From Antennarius striatus (Eukaryota; Chordata; Actinopteri; Lophiiformes; Antennariidae), in assembly GCF_040054535.1 (NCBI RefSeq), contig NC_090782.1, forward strand, positions 19,747,001 through 19,811,000: 64,000 bases of DNA. Direction: 5' to 3'. The notes below the pieces were generated by a model. That model did no database searches, was not told the DNA's origin, and worked only from the letters and a program-made list of their open reading frames with translations. Made by a program: the position numbers and the translations under genes. Shown piece by piece: positions 1 through 12,462 of this stretch (position 1 is its first letter; every line of letters begins with the position of its first letter).

Positions 1-543
1 TGTATATAATATCCACTGCTACTGTACAACTGTCGGAACATGAACCAACTGTGAAAATGTTTGCTGCTGTGGAATTATTCCTTACAATTTCCAGAATTTG
101 AAAAACAAAACAAAAGTGAGGTGTAATGCAATGTGATATAAATGAAATGGAATTCAGGTGCAACTTGTTTTTGCCCCACTGGGTGTGTATCAGACCCCAC
201 AAAATGGGTCATAGACACACTGATCTTCATTGCAGGTATACCATATTTAACATAAGATACGCTTACAGATGATTGGTGTTTCCTGTTTTTCCCCTGCACC
301 ACATTCTAGATTTAAAGCTGTTTGTTGCATATTTTTATTTGTCCGTTCGGTTTTCCTTTTGAATGACCTGGCTGTGACAGTTCTGAATCAAAAACTTAAC
401 ACAATTCCACGGTTCCAAAAATGAGCAGTTAGAAACCTGTGGGCAATGAAGTTGTCTGCTCAGTTCAAGAGTCTTTGTGCAATTACATTTCTGCTAGCTC
501 CGGTGCTCTGTGGTGACCGTTCACCTCTGACCTCCTGGAGGGT

Positions 544-548
<5 letters not shown>

Positions 549-638
<90 letters not shown>
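549..638. repeat. (TG)n microsatellite
   Basis: About 45 uninterrupted TG units. It produces artificial Val-Cys reading frames. It is intergenic and no function is inferred. Confidence 0.98.
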
Positions 639-640
<2 letters not shown>

Positions 641-1188
641 TGGAATCTAAATAGGAAATTAAAGAAAAAGCAGTACGGATAATAGAATGAGATTTCCTAT
701 CGCCATCAGACATTCTGCCAAATCAGCTCAAGAGATAAAAATATGCCTCGTGAGGAAAAGCATTTTTGTGTTAAATTAATGCAGAGAGAGTTTCAGAGCG
801 TAGGGGGGAGATTTTTCCTGGCAGGCTGGAATTAGATGCGGTTCCATAAATATGTCGGGCAGCTTGGTATACTCTGTGCCCAGCAGTAAAAATAGGCCTC
901 CTTCCCAAGGGAAGTGATGACGTCTGCAGCCTGCCTGCATCATCAGCCACAAGTCGGTTTCATCCACATACTGGAGGAGGCAGAGAGACAAAGTGTGGGG
1001 GGGGGCATCAATGATCGCCATGGCAACACATGCAGAGTGACGCAGGTAAGGGGAGTTGAAAGGAAGAGAGGTGTAGTGATTGGCTGGCGACTGCAGCGGT
1101 GTGTCTGTGTGTGGAAGAGGTGTGTGGGTGGTAACGAAGAGGAGGGGGACTCAAGCTCAGCACTGAGATTAGCATGCATGTGTGCACA

Positions 1189-1191
<3 letters not shown>

Positions 1192-1236
<45 letters not shown>
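1192..1236. repeat. (CA)n microsatellite
   Basis: About 22 CA units, intergenic. Confidence 0.97.
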
Positions 1237-1237
<1 letters not shown>

Positions 1238-3231
1238 CCTGCTAGCATGGTTAATAATTCAGTCTGGCATTGAGATGATACGATTTAACACGCTCCTTGA
1301 GCATGGACTTCAGAGGCAGCAGAAATTGTGCTATTTTCCCTCACAAATGCCATCTAGGTTATTATGCATACATGCTTTTTTTGGGGAGTGGGGGGGAATC
1401 ACATATTTACCCCCCCCCATATGAACTCAAAATGTCTTACTGTTTAGCTTCACTGTGAAATAGACCTTTGGGCAATGCAGCTGCTTCAGAGGGGAGTTTA
1501 GTTTTGAATTTAATTACATTTCAAAGCTTGTTCTAGCCTCCAGTCTATTCTGCCTGCTGTGTTTATTCTTGCAGTTGTCCTGCTCTAGCTCTCCAAACAC
1601 CTTTTACAAGCCTTCCTGTTGGCAAAATTTTTTTCTCTCAAACTAGAGGTGCATATCCAGGAGGAATTGTTAGCTATGATGTCATAATGTCCTGCTATCT
1701 AAAAACACAGATAAGTCCATTTCATTCAACAGCATGTCAACATTAATGTCTATACCACATTTGCATCCGTGCATAATGACAGCTCTCATAAAGCAAAGTC
1801 GGTGCAGTTATGCATATAGATCTAAGAAAAGGAAGACGATTCATGAGGCGCATCATTGAGGATTAAACAAAGTCAGAGCTTTAGGGAAAAAATATGATTG
1901 CCTTGAAAAATACTTCATCCTAAATATGTGTGTTAGGCATCTACTGCATGTGGGTGTGGGTGTTGTTGTTCATCCTGATAGCAGAACAGGATATAACAAA
2001 AAAATCAAAAATGTTAATTTGGAGCCTGGATGCAGGCGGTGGGGGCAAAATAAGATTAGAAAAATCGTTCCAATCGTTGTTATGTGTTGAGTGAACGGTT
2101 GGTAACAATAGACAAGCCAAAAAAAAGAAAGAATCCACAGCACTAAGAGGCCACACAGGTAGCAAAGGGGCTAACCATAGCAAAGACCTATGGTTAACTC
2201 ACTGGTAAGTGAGACAGACTGGCAATGGAAAGGTACTGCCTGAGGGTTTCTACTGGGCTGCAATAGGGAGAATGGAAAACAGCTGTAAGGTCACTAGACA
2301 TATTGCTGTTGGCTCAGGCAGTGGAGTTCTCTACTGACGGCTGCTGGACGAGTTGGGAATGGGAGGATCTGAGTAGATGGAAGAAATGGAAATGGATTCA
2401 CACTCATGCGTGAGGTTGGAGGCAGGAGAAAAAATAACATCTATCATTCAATTCAAATGATTCCATTAGTGAGCTACAGACTTACTTCACAGGAGAGACG
2501 GTGAGAACTTCAGAGAGCCAAATCAATTACATACATTGGTTTACTCAGGTTTCATCCTACATAGAAAAAAAGAGGCTGAATGTCTGGCTGGCTGACATTG
2601 CCATCTCATGCATTTATTGTCTCATCATGTGATAAAGCTTTTGCTCATTTGAGTGACTGTCGATGAAGGATTTAGTGCAGTTGACACTTTCTATGCCCGT
2701 ATATAACATCTGATGCATGATCTGCCATAGATTATGTTTCATAGTATACTATGCAGGAGTTCCATTCAAGTCCAATTTTAATATTCCATTTATATACTCA
2801 CAATCATTAATTATGACCTGCCAGAAATGTGTGATGTGTGATAGTGTATTACTAAAAACAGAATACCGGTACATTGATTTTCAAAACAAAGTAGCCTTTA
2901 CAGAACGGGAGCCTTTGGCTTTTTAGGGATTTTTGTGGTTTCTATTTTTACATTTCCGATGTTGGGCTTGTTCTCATACTGGCACTGGGTTTCATTTCTG
3001 GAGCGGAACTTAAATACTATTCAATATTTTCCAAATAAACTTGAAGCAAACAGCAACCGAACACAGTGCTGTTTGCTGTGGGGGGAAGTACATTTTTATT
3101 TGCTTTGTCTCCATGGTTATGAGTTGAATTTTGGTCCATTCTATGATGAGAGAACTCAAAATCTGGTTGATATGTTTACTAAATTGTATGCACCTATTTT
3201 AAACACATTAAAATTTTGGACTCTAACACTC

Positions 3232-3350
3232 TGCTAGATCTGAAGAAGCCTCTTGGATGAAAGATGAAACACCTTTAACCAAATTAATTCAAGTCCAGCT
3301 CAATATTTTTTGCTCTTCTTGATTTATCTTGACCTGGATGACTGAGTATA
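3232..3350 (+). repeat. Dispersed repeat copy, family unnamed
   Basis: The core TGAAGAAGCCTCTTGGATGA followed by GAAAC, AAGTCCAG and GGATGACTGAG recurs in inverse orientation at 43190-43316, where the block order is the same on the minus strand. I recall this core as frequent in fish genomes but cannot name the family with certainty. Confidence 0.6.
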
Positions 3351-4511
3351 AGTTTAGATTTTGATTGAATGAAAAATTGGTAGTTCAAAATAAAATTTTA
3401 GATAAAACTTACAAATTTCCAAAACATGTCAACATGTTATGTCCTTATTTAGAAAGGTAGTGTTGAGCCAAGAATTGTTATGGACTGTATTAAAATAGCA
3501 AAATTGACTGGGAAGCATTTACAAAAGCTTTAACATAATGTGTTAAATGTAACATGTATTCACTGTATTACAGTGAATTGGGGTTGCTTGGGTTATATCT
3601 TACACTAGGAATAAATATCTCTAAGCATAACTAATTTTTCCTTTGTCAGTATTTTTTGATATATTATTTTTTGGTAATAGATAAATCTATTTAAGGAATA
3701 GTAGCTCTACTCTGTGTAGGTCCTTTAAATTCTGCTGCAGATATGTATGAGTATTTATTGAGAACTGTGTTGAGGTTTTCTGTGACATTTTAACTTTTGT
3801 CCTCATTGTACTTTTCCCAGTTCAAATGCAGCCAACTGTTCACAAAACTCAATGGAGAGAATGTGCTCTCAATAAACACAAAAGCTTTAACAAAGGTTTT
3901 TAATTCTCATGGTCTCATGTAAATAAATTACAACATTGTCTTTTGTTACAAAAATAAACACAATCCAACCAAACACAACATAGGTTGGACTTATCCATGT
4001 CAGACGGAAGAATATGAGAATATTTTTTTATTTTTTTTATTTTTAGGGACTGAATATTAGTCTCTTGCAGTAATCAGACCATTCAATGCAGCATACAGAC
4101 AAAAAGGATGAAAAAAATCCTCAGAGAATGTTGTAAACCACATTAAAATGAAGAGCAAGTTAAAGAAAATAAAAACATGCCATAGATATTGGGGCTGGGG
4201 AGCTTCTTTACCATGAAAGCTACCAAAACATGAACTTAAAAGAAAAATTAATTCGGTCTGATTTTACATGAACCTTTTCAAAATACTTATCATTTGTGAT
4301 TGACACACAGACCATAATAAAAAAAGCAACTTACAGATCCTGAAAACAAATGTGCAAAAGCACAGTTTTATCTTCTTCCAATGATTTCTGCTATGGTTTT
4401 TTTCCTTACATCACACTAGAGGGAAACAACAAACTGTCTTCCTTAACTGAAGCAGTAATCACTATGTGTGCCATGTGTGTGTGAGTGTATGTAACAGTAT
4501 GATCTAGTTTG

Positions 4512-7053
4512 TCAGTGCTGATTCTTCATTCCCTGTGGTTTACTTGGTTTCTTATCCTGCTGCTGCTGCAGTTGCTGGCCCCGGCCAGGTCCTGTCATTC
4601 CTCGCCCACGACCACCAAACAGACCTTTAGAGAGAAATAAGTTCAAAAGAATGACAGAAACTTGTGGTAACTTTTGCTGGCTGTGATCATTGTTCAGAAA
4701 ATGCTTTTGTTTCAACTTTTGAGTGTTTTCATTAAAAAGGAAAAAGGCTTACTTGAAAAAGCACAAATGTCTATTTAGTAATTTTTGCATCTGTAATTTT
4801 TTCCACTAACTCATAAAAACAGCAACACTCCAACTCTTCAAGGTAACAAAAGGAAAGAGTAAAATGTACAGTATATTATAAAGTTACATGTGAACATTTC
4901 AGTGGTACAAAAGCAGCCTGTATTAAGAGTGAAGACTGTTAAGCATGTAGGGTTCTCAAAGAACTACGGACTGTGTTCTGGTCTACTAACATTGATAAAG
5001 GTGGTGACTGATCCTTAAGCATCAGAGCTGTCAACATGACAAAAAAACATTACATTGACTTAGGAAAAAAAAAAACTTTTTAAAATGTGACAGCTTCTTT
5101 GACAACACAACACATTTGGAGAGTATAGGGCACTTACACAAACATTATCTTTCTAATCGGGTGTTAATGTTTCCACTCACCTCGGCCAGCTCCTCCTCTA
5201 CCTTTGCCCTGCTGTTTGTTCTGCTGGGCACCGCCACGTCCACGGCCCTTTGAAACAACCTCCTCTTTCACCATGTCAATGATTTCATCTGGGATTCGAA
5301 GATACTTGATTGTGCTTCCTCTAATGTAGCACTCAGGCATCCTCCAGAACTTGTCTCCATCCTATCAGACAGTGATAGCATCAATGAAAGCTAATCACAA
5401 TACAACTTTCTAAATTTCATATACAGTGCGCCTTCATTACTTGCTGTTAGTGCGTTCCAGGAACCACGCGCTAATAGCAAATTTCGCGATATAGCGATGA
5501 TTTATCTTATTATTTATGGTAATTCAAATGTTTATAAACCCTCCCCATATTGTTATTAAACAACCTTTTATCTGTATTACCTTTTCCGACACTCTTATCG
5601 ACTGTTTAAAGCACTTTTGTGTCTCACGGAAGTCCGAGACTCAGAGTGTAGCGCACTTCCGGACGCCGTCAGCCAATAGAATGTGTGTGCGGTATCACAT
5701 GGCTGCCTACCACAAATCCGGGATGAGGTGAGGTAGAGTGTGTTAATGCCAATGCGCAAGGGCACATTTTGCTAATGTAGTCCACATGTCTTAGAACTCA
5801 TGCTATCTTGTTTATTGTACTGTTTTATGTACCCAGCTGTTTCCCTCATCTGTCAACAGACTCTCAGGCTATGATAGTTTGACCTGGTAAGTCACTAGAT
5901 CTTAACCCTAAAAGGAATGTATTGGTGCATATCCAGACCACAATGATTTGCAGAAAATGTGGGGGAAGTGTCTAGATGTGAAAAGTCACGAGAGATGAAT
6001 GGCACTATATGAGGCTTTTAGACAGAGGGGCCAAATTTTCTTAAGCATTATTCTGATTTGCCTGTGGCAATTCCCCCTATGGGGATCAATAAAGTATTCT
6101 GATTCAGATAAGCTATCCCATTCTAGCCTTTTTCTACAAAAAAGCTATATACAATAGTAGCAACTATTAAAAAAAAAAAAGAAAAAGCTTCAGCACATAT
6201 TTAGTAGACAGTGGTTGTCTCTGTTGCTAGTAGTGATGCTGCACATCTCTACTTTGCAGACAATACTGACACCTACAGCTAAAACTCTGTATTAACCCCG
6301 GGCTGTTAAGATTTACTTTCATTAGCACACACAAAGCAACAAAATTAGGGTTTAGCTTTACCCTTGAGGTGCAGATGACTTCTCTCAAGTTGATATTCAT
6401 CCAGTTGTCACAGCTGACCAGGTGGCCATTGTATGTCTCTCCATTCTTCAACTCCACCAGCTGCAGAAAGAAAACCCAAGCCAAAAAGCAAACACATTTG
6501 GGGTTTAGAATAACAGGCAAAGCTATTTAAGAATGATGCCTGATGATCTCCTCACCATGGGATGGTTTTGGGCAGTCTTCAGTAGAGATAGGGGAAGCTA
6601 CAAATTTAAAAAAAAAAGAAAAAGAAAGAAGAAGCGTCACACGTAGGTACTGAGCTGCCATCAACAATACCTGTTAATACACAACACCTGCCACAGTGGA
6701 AAATTCATAATTCACCCAGCGGTGAGCGTCAGTGTTCACAATTTTGATACTTCAACAAAACATGTTGTTTGTTTTTAGTCCTATCATCACAGTATATATA
6801 GTTATTGCTGTGGATAGAAAAAAAAAACTACCATCACCCTTCAAGCACTGTCAACAAGCTTTCTGTACCTGTTTACTGATACAATCCAAAGCACCATTGT
6901 GTATGAGCAACGTTCAATTTAGCACCTTATGCTAAGATAAGCTAGCTTTAGCGTACGGAGCATCATGTAGTGAGCAAGTGAAAGGGTGCTGCCACTGAGT
7001 AGCAAGCATACCTGCCATGTTTTATCTGAGCAATTTAGTGAAATACCTACCAT
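4512..7053 (-). CDS. lsm4: U6 snRNA-associated Sm-like protein LSm4
   Basis: LSm4 is a subunit of the nuclear LSm2-8 ring that binds the U6 snRNA 3' end and of the cytoplasmic LSm1-7 ring for decapping. Coding exons on the minus strand are 7053-7051 (only the ATG), 6597-6556, 6460-6362, 5361-5181 and 4624-4512. All introns are GT-AG. Phases close to 145 aa, against 139 in human as I recall it. The Sm fold spans about residues 1-75, with Sm1 around [20 protein letters not shown] and Sm2 at IRGSTIKYL. The tail (about 87-125) is Arg-Gly rich, a usual target for arginine methylation, and contains a Gln run before the end PQGMKNQH. The start is fixed by splicing: ATG|GTAGGT leads to an exon beginning [14 protein letters not shown]. 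The neighbouring gene PGPEP1 diverges from it about 1.8 kb away. Confidence 0.97.
5424..5740. repeat. Degraded DNA-transposon-like repeat in LSM4 intron 3
   Basis: The start CAGTGCGCCTTCATTACTTG, with GCGTTCCAGGAACC and CGCGATATAGCGATGA further on, resembles a MITE-like family common in teleosts in which 'GTTCC' and 'CGCGAT' blocks follow a CAGTGCGCC terminus. The matching 3' terminus is not clear, so the right limit is approximate. The identification rests on memory of the family, not on an alignment. Confidence 0.4.
6058..6108 (+). mobile_element. L2/CR1-type LINE 3' tail
   Basis: The sequence has the conserved fish L2/Maui-like 3' end: a small CCCC...GGGG hairpin, then GGATCAATAAAGTATTCTG with a short TTCTGA-type tail repeat. 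Only the tail is present, as in a 5'-truncated insertion. It lies in LSM4 intron 3. Confidence 0.65.
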
Positions 7054-7205
7054 TGTGATATTATATCTTTCGCTTTGTGTTTTATTTACTGTGCTAAACC
7101 CGCACAGACACGATTTTACGTCCTACTCTTCTTCTACTTCTGGTGAAGTTCCGGTGCACTGAGCTTCGGCGCGGCACGTAACTAATGACACAATATTGGT
7201 TGCTG
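7054..7205 (-). promoter_or_regulatory. LSM4 5'UTR and core promoter region
   Basis: On the minus strand, the 150 bp above the LSM4 ATG carries CACCGGAA (7156-7149), an ETS/GABP-type site, and ACCAAT (about 7200-7195), an NF-Y-type CCAAT box. No TATA box is evident, as expected for a housekeeping promoter. The transcription start was not located. Confidence 0.45.
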
Positions 7206-7298
7206 CCCTCTACAGTTCAGAATAGTCATTGCAACACATTTTGAAACCATACACAGTACAGTACAACATACAGTACAGCGCTGTACAGTATTTTACAC

Positions 7299-7860
7299 CA
7301 GTGGACCCCAACATTTTTGCGCCACTGACCGGTTTAATGTGAGACTTTGTGGTGTGACGGATAAATATGACTAACTAAAATGATACAACCACCATAAAAA
7401 CTGCCCCCCCCCCCCTAAATGTAATAATAAACGTGAATCCCATGTGTATACAACTTAATTAGCAGCGTCCTCGTAACATCGCGCCCACGTTTGTTCTTTA
7501 TTTATTTTTGTGGTTTGGGAGTTTCAATTCAGCGCCAATGCCCCGGTATTCTGTGTTACCGGCTAGAGCGGCTCCTTTAAGAAGGTAGTCATGTGACGCA
7601 GGCAAGCCTTTTGCGTTCAGAGTGAGTCATGGACAGATGTGGTGGAGAAATCCGGTGATTTACCAAAACAAAACATCATTTACAATCAGATAATAATTAA
7701 AATGGAAATAATATAAGTTATATATCACAAATTTCCCCACTGTGGGACAATAAAGGTCTATTATTATTATTATATTATTATTATTATTATTATTATATTC
7801 TTTCTGTGAAGCCCGGTACCAATTGATCCATGGACCTGTACTGGTCCGCGGCCCTAACAC
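7299..7860. mobile_element. hAT-like non-autonomous element, degraded
   Basis: The left end CAGTGGACCCCAAC, followed by GCGCCACTGACCGGTTTAATG, and the right part GCCCGGTACCAATTGATCC with TGGTCCGCGGCCC match the layout of a widespread fish hAT-type MITE whose ends read CAGTGGTCCCCAACC. The right terminus has decayed. An L2 tail lies inside it at 7725-7797. Confidence 0.55.
7725..7797 (+). mobile_element. L2-type LINE 3' tail with (ATT)n
   Basis: AAATTTCCCCACTGTGGGAC then AATAAAGG and an (ATT)n tail form the classic 3' end of fish L2 LINEs. It is inserted in the hAT-like element. Only the tail is present. Confidence 0.7.
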
Positions 7861-8029
7861 TGACCCTAAACTATCCCTAACCCTAACCTTAAACCTAACA
7901 CTAAACTAACCCTAACCCAACCCCAGGCCTAAACTAACCCTAACCCCTTGCTAGCCCTAAACTAACCCTAACCCAATGCTAGCCCTAAACTAACCCTAAA
8001 CTATCCTTAACCCCTAACCCTAACCCTCT
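7861..8029. repeat. Degenerate telomere-like (CCCTAA)n block
   Basis: About 170 bp of CCCTAA-type units, mixed with CCCTAAACTAA and CCTTGCTAG variants, follow the hAT-like element directly. The variants suggest a higher-order unit (AACCCTAA...GCTAGCCCTAAACTA) repeated two to three times rather than pure telomere. Confidence 0.8.
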
Positions 8030-8095
8030 ACTCTGCACAGAGTAGGACTCAAACCTGGATCATCTTGCTCTGCACCACTGTGCCACCTGAATATC
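8030..8095 (-). repeat. tRNA-derived SINE-like fragment
   Basis: On the minus strand the segment reads GGTGGCACAGTGGTGCAG, like a tRNA A box, then about 15 bases later CCAGGTTTGAGTCCT, like a B box/T arm. The order and spacing fit the head of a tRNA-derived SINE, not a functional tRNA: acceptor pairing and anticodon arm are absent. Confidence 0.5.
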
Positions 8096-8689
8096 AAGAT
8101 TCCTCAACGATAATTATCGCTGCTTTGTTAATATATGCACAAACTAAACCACTTCCTACTACAGGAGGCTGTTGAAACCAGCATGTGAAGCTCTACTGCC
8201 GCACAGATCAATAGTAGATCATGTGGGCCCAGTGAAGTGAGTCTAGCTACACCTGTCGCTATCCCTGTTTTAAATGATCACATGAATAAATAAAGATTAT
8301 AACAATATTATGATCTGTAATGAAACATTTCTATTTACTTGAACAGTTAAAATATCCCCAAGGTTTATTTATTAATCAAGAAGAGCTAGTTTGGTTACAA
8401 TAAAGGTGCAGGGTAAATTGAAATAACACAGTATTACTGTTCTAATGATACCTTTTACACCATAAACAATAGTTAAACAAATCTGACAGGTTTTTTTTAA
8501 TGAAGTTTGATAATCAAACCAAGCACCACTCAAACAACTGTCCCGTCTAAAGAGAAAGAGAAAATGAAAACAGAAAGTTTGTTCATCTAATTCAGTTGAT
8601 TATTTTGAAATGAATAAATCTATTCTGTCTGATTCCATCTTGTTTTATTTGTCAGGTCCTCCTGACTGTGACTGATTCCTATCCACGTA

Positions 8690-8881
8690 TCACAACGAAC
8701 GTCCTATTGGTGACGTGATGACGTCACTTTTCTGACGTACCCCGCTTCGAGGACTACCGGGGTCTTTATTTGTGTCTGGTTGAAGCCGTCAACCGTGGAG
8801 GCTGCTGCCGACTCCGACCGCGATCCGGATTCAACTACAAAGATCAGAAGAAGCAGCTGATCGTTTTTAACACGGCGAGAG
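8690..8881 (+). promoter_or_regulatory. PGPEP1 promoter and 5'UTR region
   Basis: The 190 bp before the ATG contains an inverted CCAAT box (ATTGG, 8705-8709) and a perfect palindromic CRE TGACGTCA (8719-8726) with a TGACGT half site just before it. It is GC-rich relative to its surroundings. The transcription start was not located. Confidence 0.5.
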
Positions 8882-11800
8882 ATGGACAACAGCAAACGGA
8901 CGGTAGTCGTTACGGGTTCGTTCGTCTTTTATCAACTATTCCTGTCGTGTCTTGTGACCAACTGGACAGCAAGGTGAAGTGGAGTAAAAGTTGTGTCGAT
9001 GACAGCTAGTCTGGCTTTAATGGCGTCTGCTGCTCCTGCTCGAGTCAGCGACACTTGTAGACAGTTAGCAGAAACATTTCCCTCCTCGTTTTATCCGTGA
9101 TGTATGTGTGACACAAGAGGCTAACGATAAATATAGTAATGGCAAATTATCTTTTTGTTGTATCAGATTATGTCTGTCTTGAAAGGCCACGACAAACAAA
9201 GCCAGTTAAATATTTAGGTGTAAAAACAGAACCAAGATCAACAGAGATCAGAACATCACCAGAGCTTCGATTGATTTAATAGCTGCTATTTTCATAAATG
9301 ATGTGACGAATTATAATCAGTGTTTTTTTCAGGCATTTGATTTGGTTGTTATCATGATAGCAGAGTTACAGTAAAAGATTATTGATTATTGAAACAACAA
9401 ATGACGGTCTAATTATCTAATTTAGAAAAATGACCAAAATATTTTGCATTTTGGTTGGTCTTCCAACCAAAATAAGGAGAGACTTTATTGTAATCCTGAA
9501 AACATCTTAATCTTAACTGTATGAAGAAAAATGCTGGAGTTTTCCTTCTTCATGGCTGTGTATTATGAGGTTGTTTTTTTTTTGTTGGATTTGTGCTCAA
9601 CTCAGACCTTAGTCCAGACATCTGGACAAACTGGTTAAAAGAAACCTTAAAGCTAACCAAATCACTGTCTTCAATTTATGTGTGTTGTATTCTGAATAAT
9701 TGTTTGTGTGAAAGGCATTTCATTTTCTTCTGGTTTGGGTCCCACTGAGCTCTTAGATGCTGCTTTACATGTTTATTTTTAGAAAAAAAACACTGCATTG
9801 CTTTGACTTGAATATGAAAAAACCCAAGCTAAATAAATAAGTCCTTTTAATATTCTTTTATTTCTTCAAATTATTTTCCAGAGTTGTGGAAGCTAACACA
9901 ACTAGTGACTTGTTTTCAGACACAAAGAGGTGCTGAAGCTGGCAGTCCCAGCTGATAGAGGATCGTTTCTTGCTTGGGAACTGCCCCGACACAATAGCGA
10001 CCGACTGGCAGCTGCCGGCCCCTTGCTATGCTCCTTTTCAGCAGCCTGTCAGACAGACTGATGCCCCCTCCGCTCAGTCCCCAGGGACCTGCTGACCCTC
10101 AGAAGGGTGTTGGTGGAAGGGGAACAGTTATAGATCCCTATCCAAACAAGCTTGAGTGAATACCCCTAAGCTGCTGCTGCATTTTGTAGGTCTCATGGAG
10201 GGATACATGGTTAGGAGTTTTAGTGAACCATTGATTATAATTAGACGCTTCAAGGAAAGCACTAATGGAAATACTGAAACTGCAGAAACTCAACTAAAAA
10301 CAAACACGCCAACTCATACAACCATCTCTTTTAACCATTACAGCATGCAGAACGTGTAATATTACAAGGACTTTCACAAACCAAAATGAAATGCAACCAT
10401 GTGTTTGCTGCTTGTGTTGTTATGTAATGTCATTGCGTGTAGAGACATGAACTCCTTCATAGTTCATAGTTCACTCACCTTTGTAACATGTTTTGCAGGT
10501 TTTGGGCCATTTGGAGAGCACACTGTCAACGCAAGCTGGGTTGCAGTACAGGTGTGATTCACCTCTTCTGTTTGCATGCTCTTTTTTTCCTGTGGATGAC
10601 ATCAGCATGAAGTTCTTAAATCAGTAGAAGACTGTTGTTAATCATTATAGTAAATGACGTCATTGAAATACAAGACGGTGCATTGATTATAAATGGGTTG
10701 TATCTCTATGGCTTGTTTTTTCCATATTGCTCATAAGGAGCTTTGATGGTTGCGGACCGGCTTCACGCCGTGCAGCAGTGCGTCCGCAGTCGTCTGCTTT
10801 CTATGGGGGAAACTGCATGTGGGGGATGACCGGGGTTGTCAGGGTGTCTAGACAGGCTTGATAAGGATATTGAAGACAAACAATAGGCCGCATTGTGGCG
10901 AGGTCACAGACGTGGTCAAACAAGCCTCTTTCAATACAAGTGGGGGTCAGTGTCCAGGGCCATTTGTCCTGCAGGAAAATTGGGGGAGGTGTTGGTTTAC
11001 TATGACTCTATGATTTAAAAGCAAATTTGTCTCATATGTGTCTGGTTTTTTGTTTTTTTTGGGCCTTTTCAAACTAAAGATTGCATTAGTTGTGGGTCAT
11101 CTACAAATCACGAAAATTTCGTAATTTTTTTGTTGAACAACTTGATATTAAATCCTCCTGACCCTATGATGGTAGCCACTCAGGTCTGTAAAGCTTTGCT
11201 TAATCAGTAGCAGTTGGAGATCATTGTTTTGTTTTGTTTTTTGTCAGAGATGTTTCCAGAAAACAGAAAATGCTTTTTTTTAATAGCAAAGATGGATTTC
11301 AGCTTTAATATTTTTCGCTGTACTGACAGGAATTGAAGAAACTGGGACTGGGGAGTGAAGTGGACTTGCATGTATCAGAGGTTCCTGTCGAGTATCAGAC
11401 AGTCCAGAGTTTGGTCCCTTCATTATGGAAGCAGCATCGGCCCTTGGTAAGAGGAGATAATGATATGACCTAACCACATTATTACCTCCACCAAGGAGGT
11501 AATGTTAGTCTGTTAGCAGGAATAACAAGAAATGTTATGAATAGATTTTGATTAAATGTTTTCAAGAGGGTTGTATGGCCCTTTGGGATCAGTTTATTAA
11601 TCTAAGAGTATTCAACTAAATTGCAAAAGGTCTACTAAGTCAGCATTCCTCCCCTGCTGTGGTTCAGTCGAAAGGCTTCATGGCCCAGATGCTTTCACAG
11701 CCCGCAGGCTTGCATAAATGTCAGCGATGATCCATATTTATTTTAAAGCAATCTTTCATTGTCTGTTTTTTTTAAACAGCTGGTAGTTCATGTCGGAGTC

Positions 11801-12462
11801 TCGGGTATGGCCACCACTGTCACTCTGGAAAAGTGCGGCAGAAATCATGGCTATAAGGGCCTGGATAACAGCAGCTTTCGACCAGATTCACAGTGTTGCA
11901 TTGTGGGAGGCCCAGACTGTATTGACTCCGTTATTGACATGGAATCAGTCTGCAAGCGAGTGGCTGCATCAGGACTGGGAGTAGCTGTGTCTGTGTCCAA
12001 AGATGCAGGAAGGTATTTATTTAATTTATTTATTTCCTTTTAATTATAATGAGTGAATGGTTAGTTAATGATGATATTCATAGTTGTTATTCACGCAATG
12101 ATTTTAAAGCGCTTTTGTTAAAATTGTCAGCACATATGTACCCATTAATCAGGCAGAGAAAGCTATTCTGTGTCCAAAAAATTTAAATAAATCTCTACTA
12201 TAGCGCTTTAATATTCATATAGCCAGGCCGTTTTCTCATTTTTTTATTTGTTCTCGTCCCAATCAGGTATCTGTGCGATTTCACCTACTACACGTCCTTA
12301 TATCTGAGCCACGGTCGCTCTGCCTTCATTCATGTGCCTCCTCTTGGAAAGCCTTACAGCAGGGAAGACCTGGGTCGTGCGCTGCAGGCCATCGTCCGAG
12401 AGATGTTGGAGCTGCTGGACCAGGCAGAAGAGAAGATCCACTGCCAGCAGCACTTCCACTAA
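8882..12462 (+). CDS. pgpep1: Pyroglutamyl-peptidase I
   Basis: This cytosolic cysteine peptidase (family C15) removes N-terminal pyroglutamate from peptides. Coding exons are 8882-8915, 10499-10551, 11330-11446, 11780-12012 and 12267-12462, all with GT-AG introns. Phases close to 210 aa (about 209 in human). The N-terminal VVVTGFGPFGEHTVNASW is the family signature. The catalytic triad sits at the positions known for the human enzyme: Glu85 in TVTLEKCG, Cys149 in GRYLCDFTYY and His168 in FIHVPPLGKP. The start is the first ATG of the GC-rich first exon; MDNSKRTVVVTG aligns residue for residue with the human N-terminus from memory. It is transcribed away from LSM4 and toward UPF1. Confidence 0.97.

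Larger units (their letters stand above)
1..3890. other. Gene-free flank left of LSM4
   Basis: No exon of a recognisable protein was found here on either strand. Open frames are short and several are only GT/CA repeat translations. The stretch is AT-rich and holds a long (TG)n tract, a (CA)n tract and, near 3235-3350, a dispersed repeat also present at 43 kb. A 100-residue open frame at 2935-3237 has no recognisable motif and runs into that repeat. Confidence 0.6.

Noticed and set aside
446-682. Open frame rich in Val-Cys repeats
   Set aside because: It is the translation of the (TG)n microsatellite. The same holds for frames at 914-1273, 40207-40473 and 45136-45623.
2935-3237. 100-codon plus-strand frame as a gene
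   Set aside because: No motif, no splice context, and it runs into a dispersed repeat.
3232-3275. Hammerhead ribozyme in the dispersed repeat
   Set aside because: GGATGA...GAAAC superficially recalls the CUGAUGA...GAAA core, but the required CUGAUGA and paired stems are not present.
8030-8095. Functional tRNA gene
   Set aside because: A- and B-box-like words are present, but acceptor and anticodon stems do not form.
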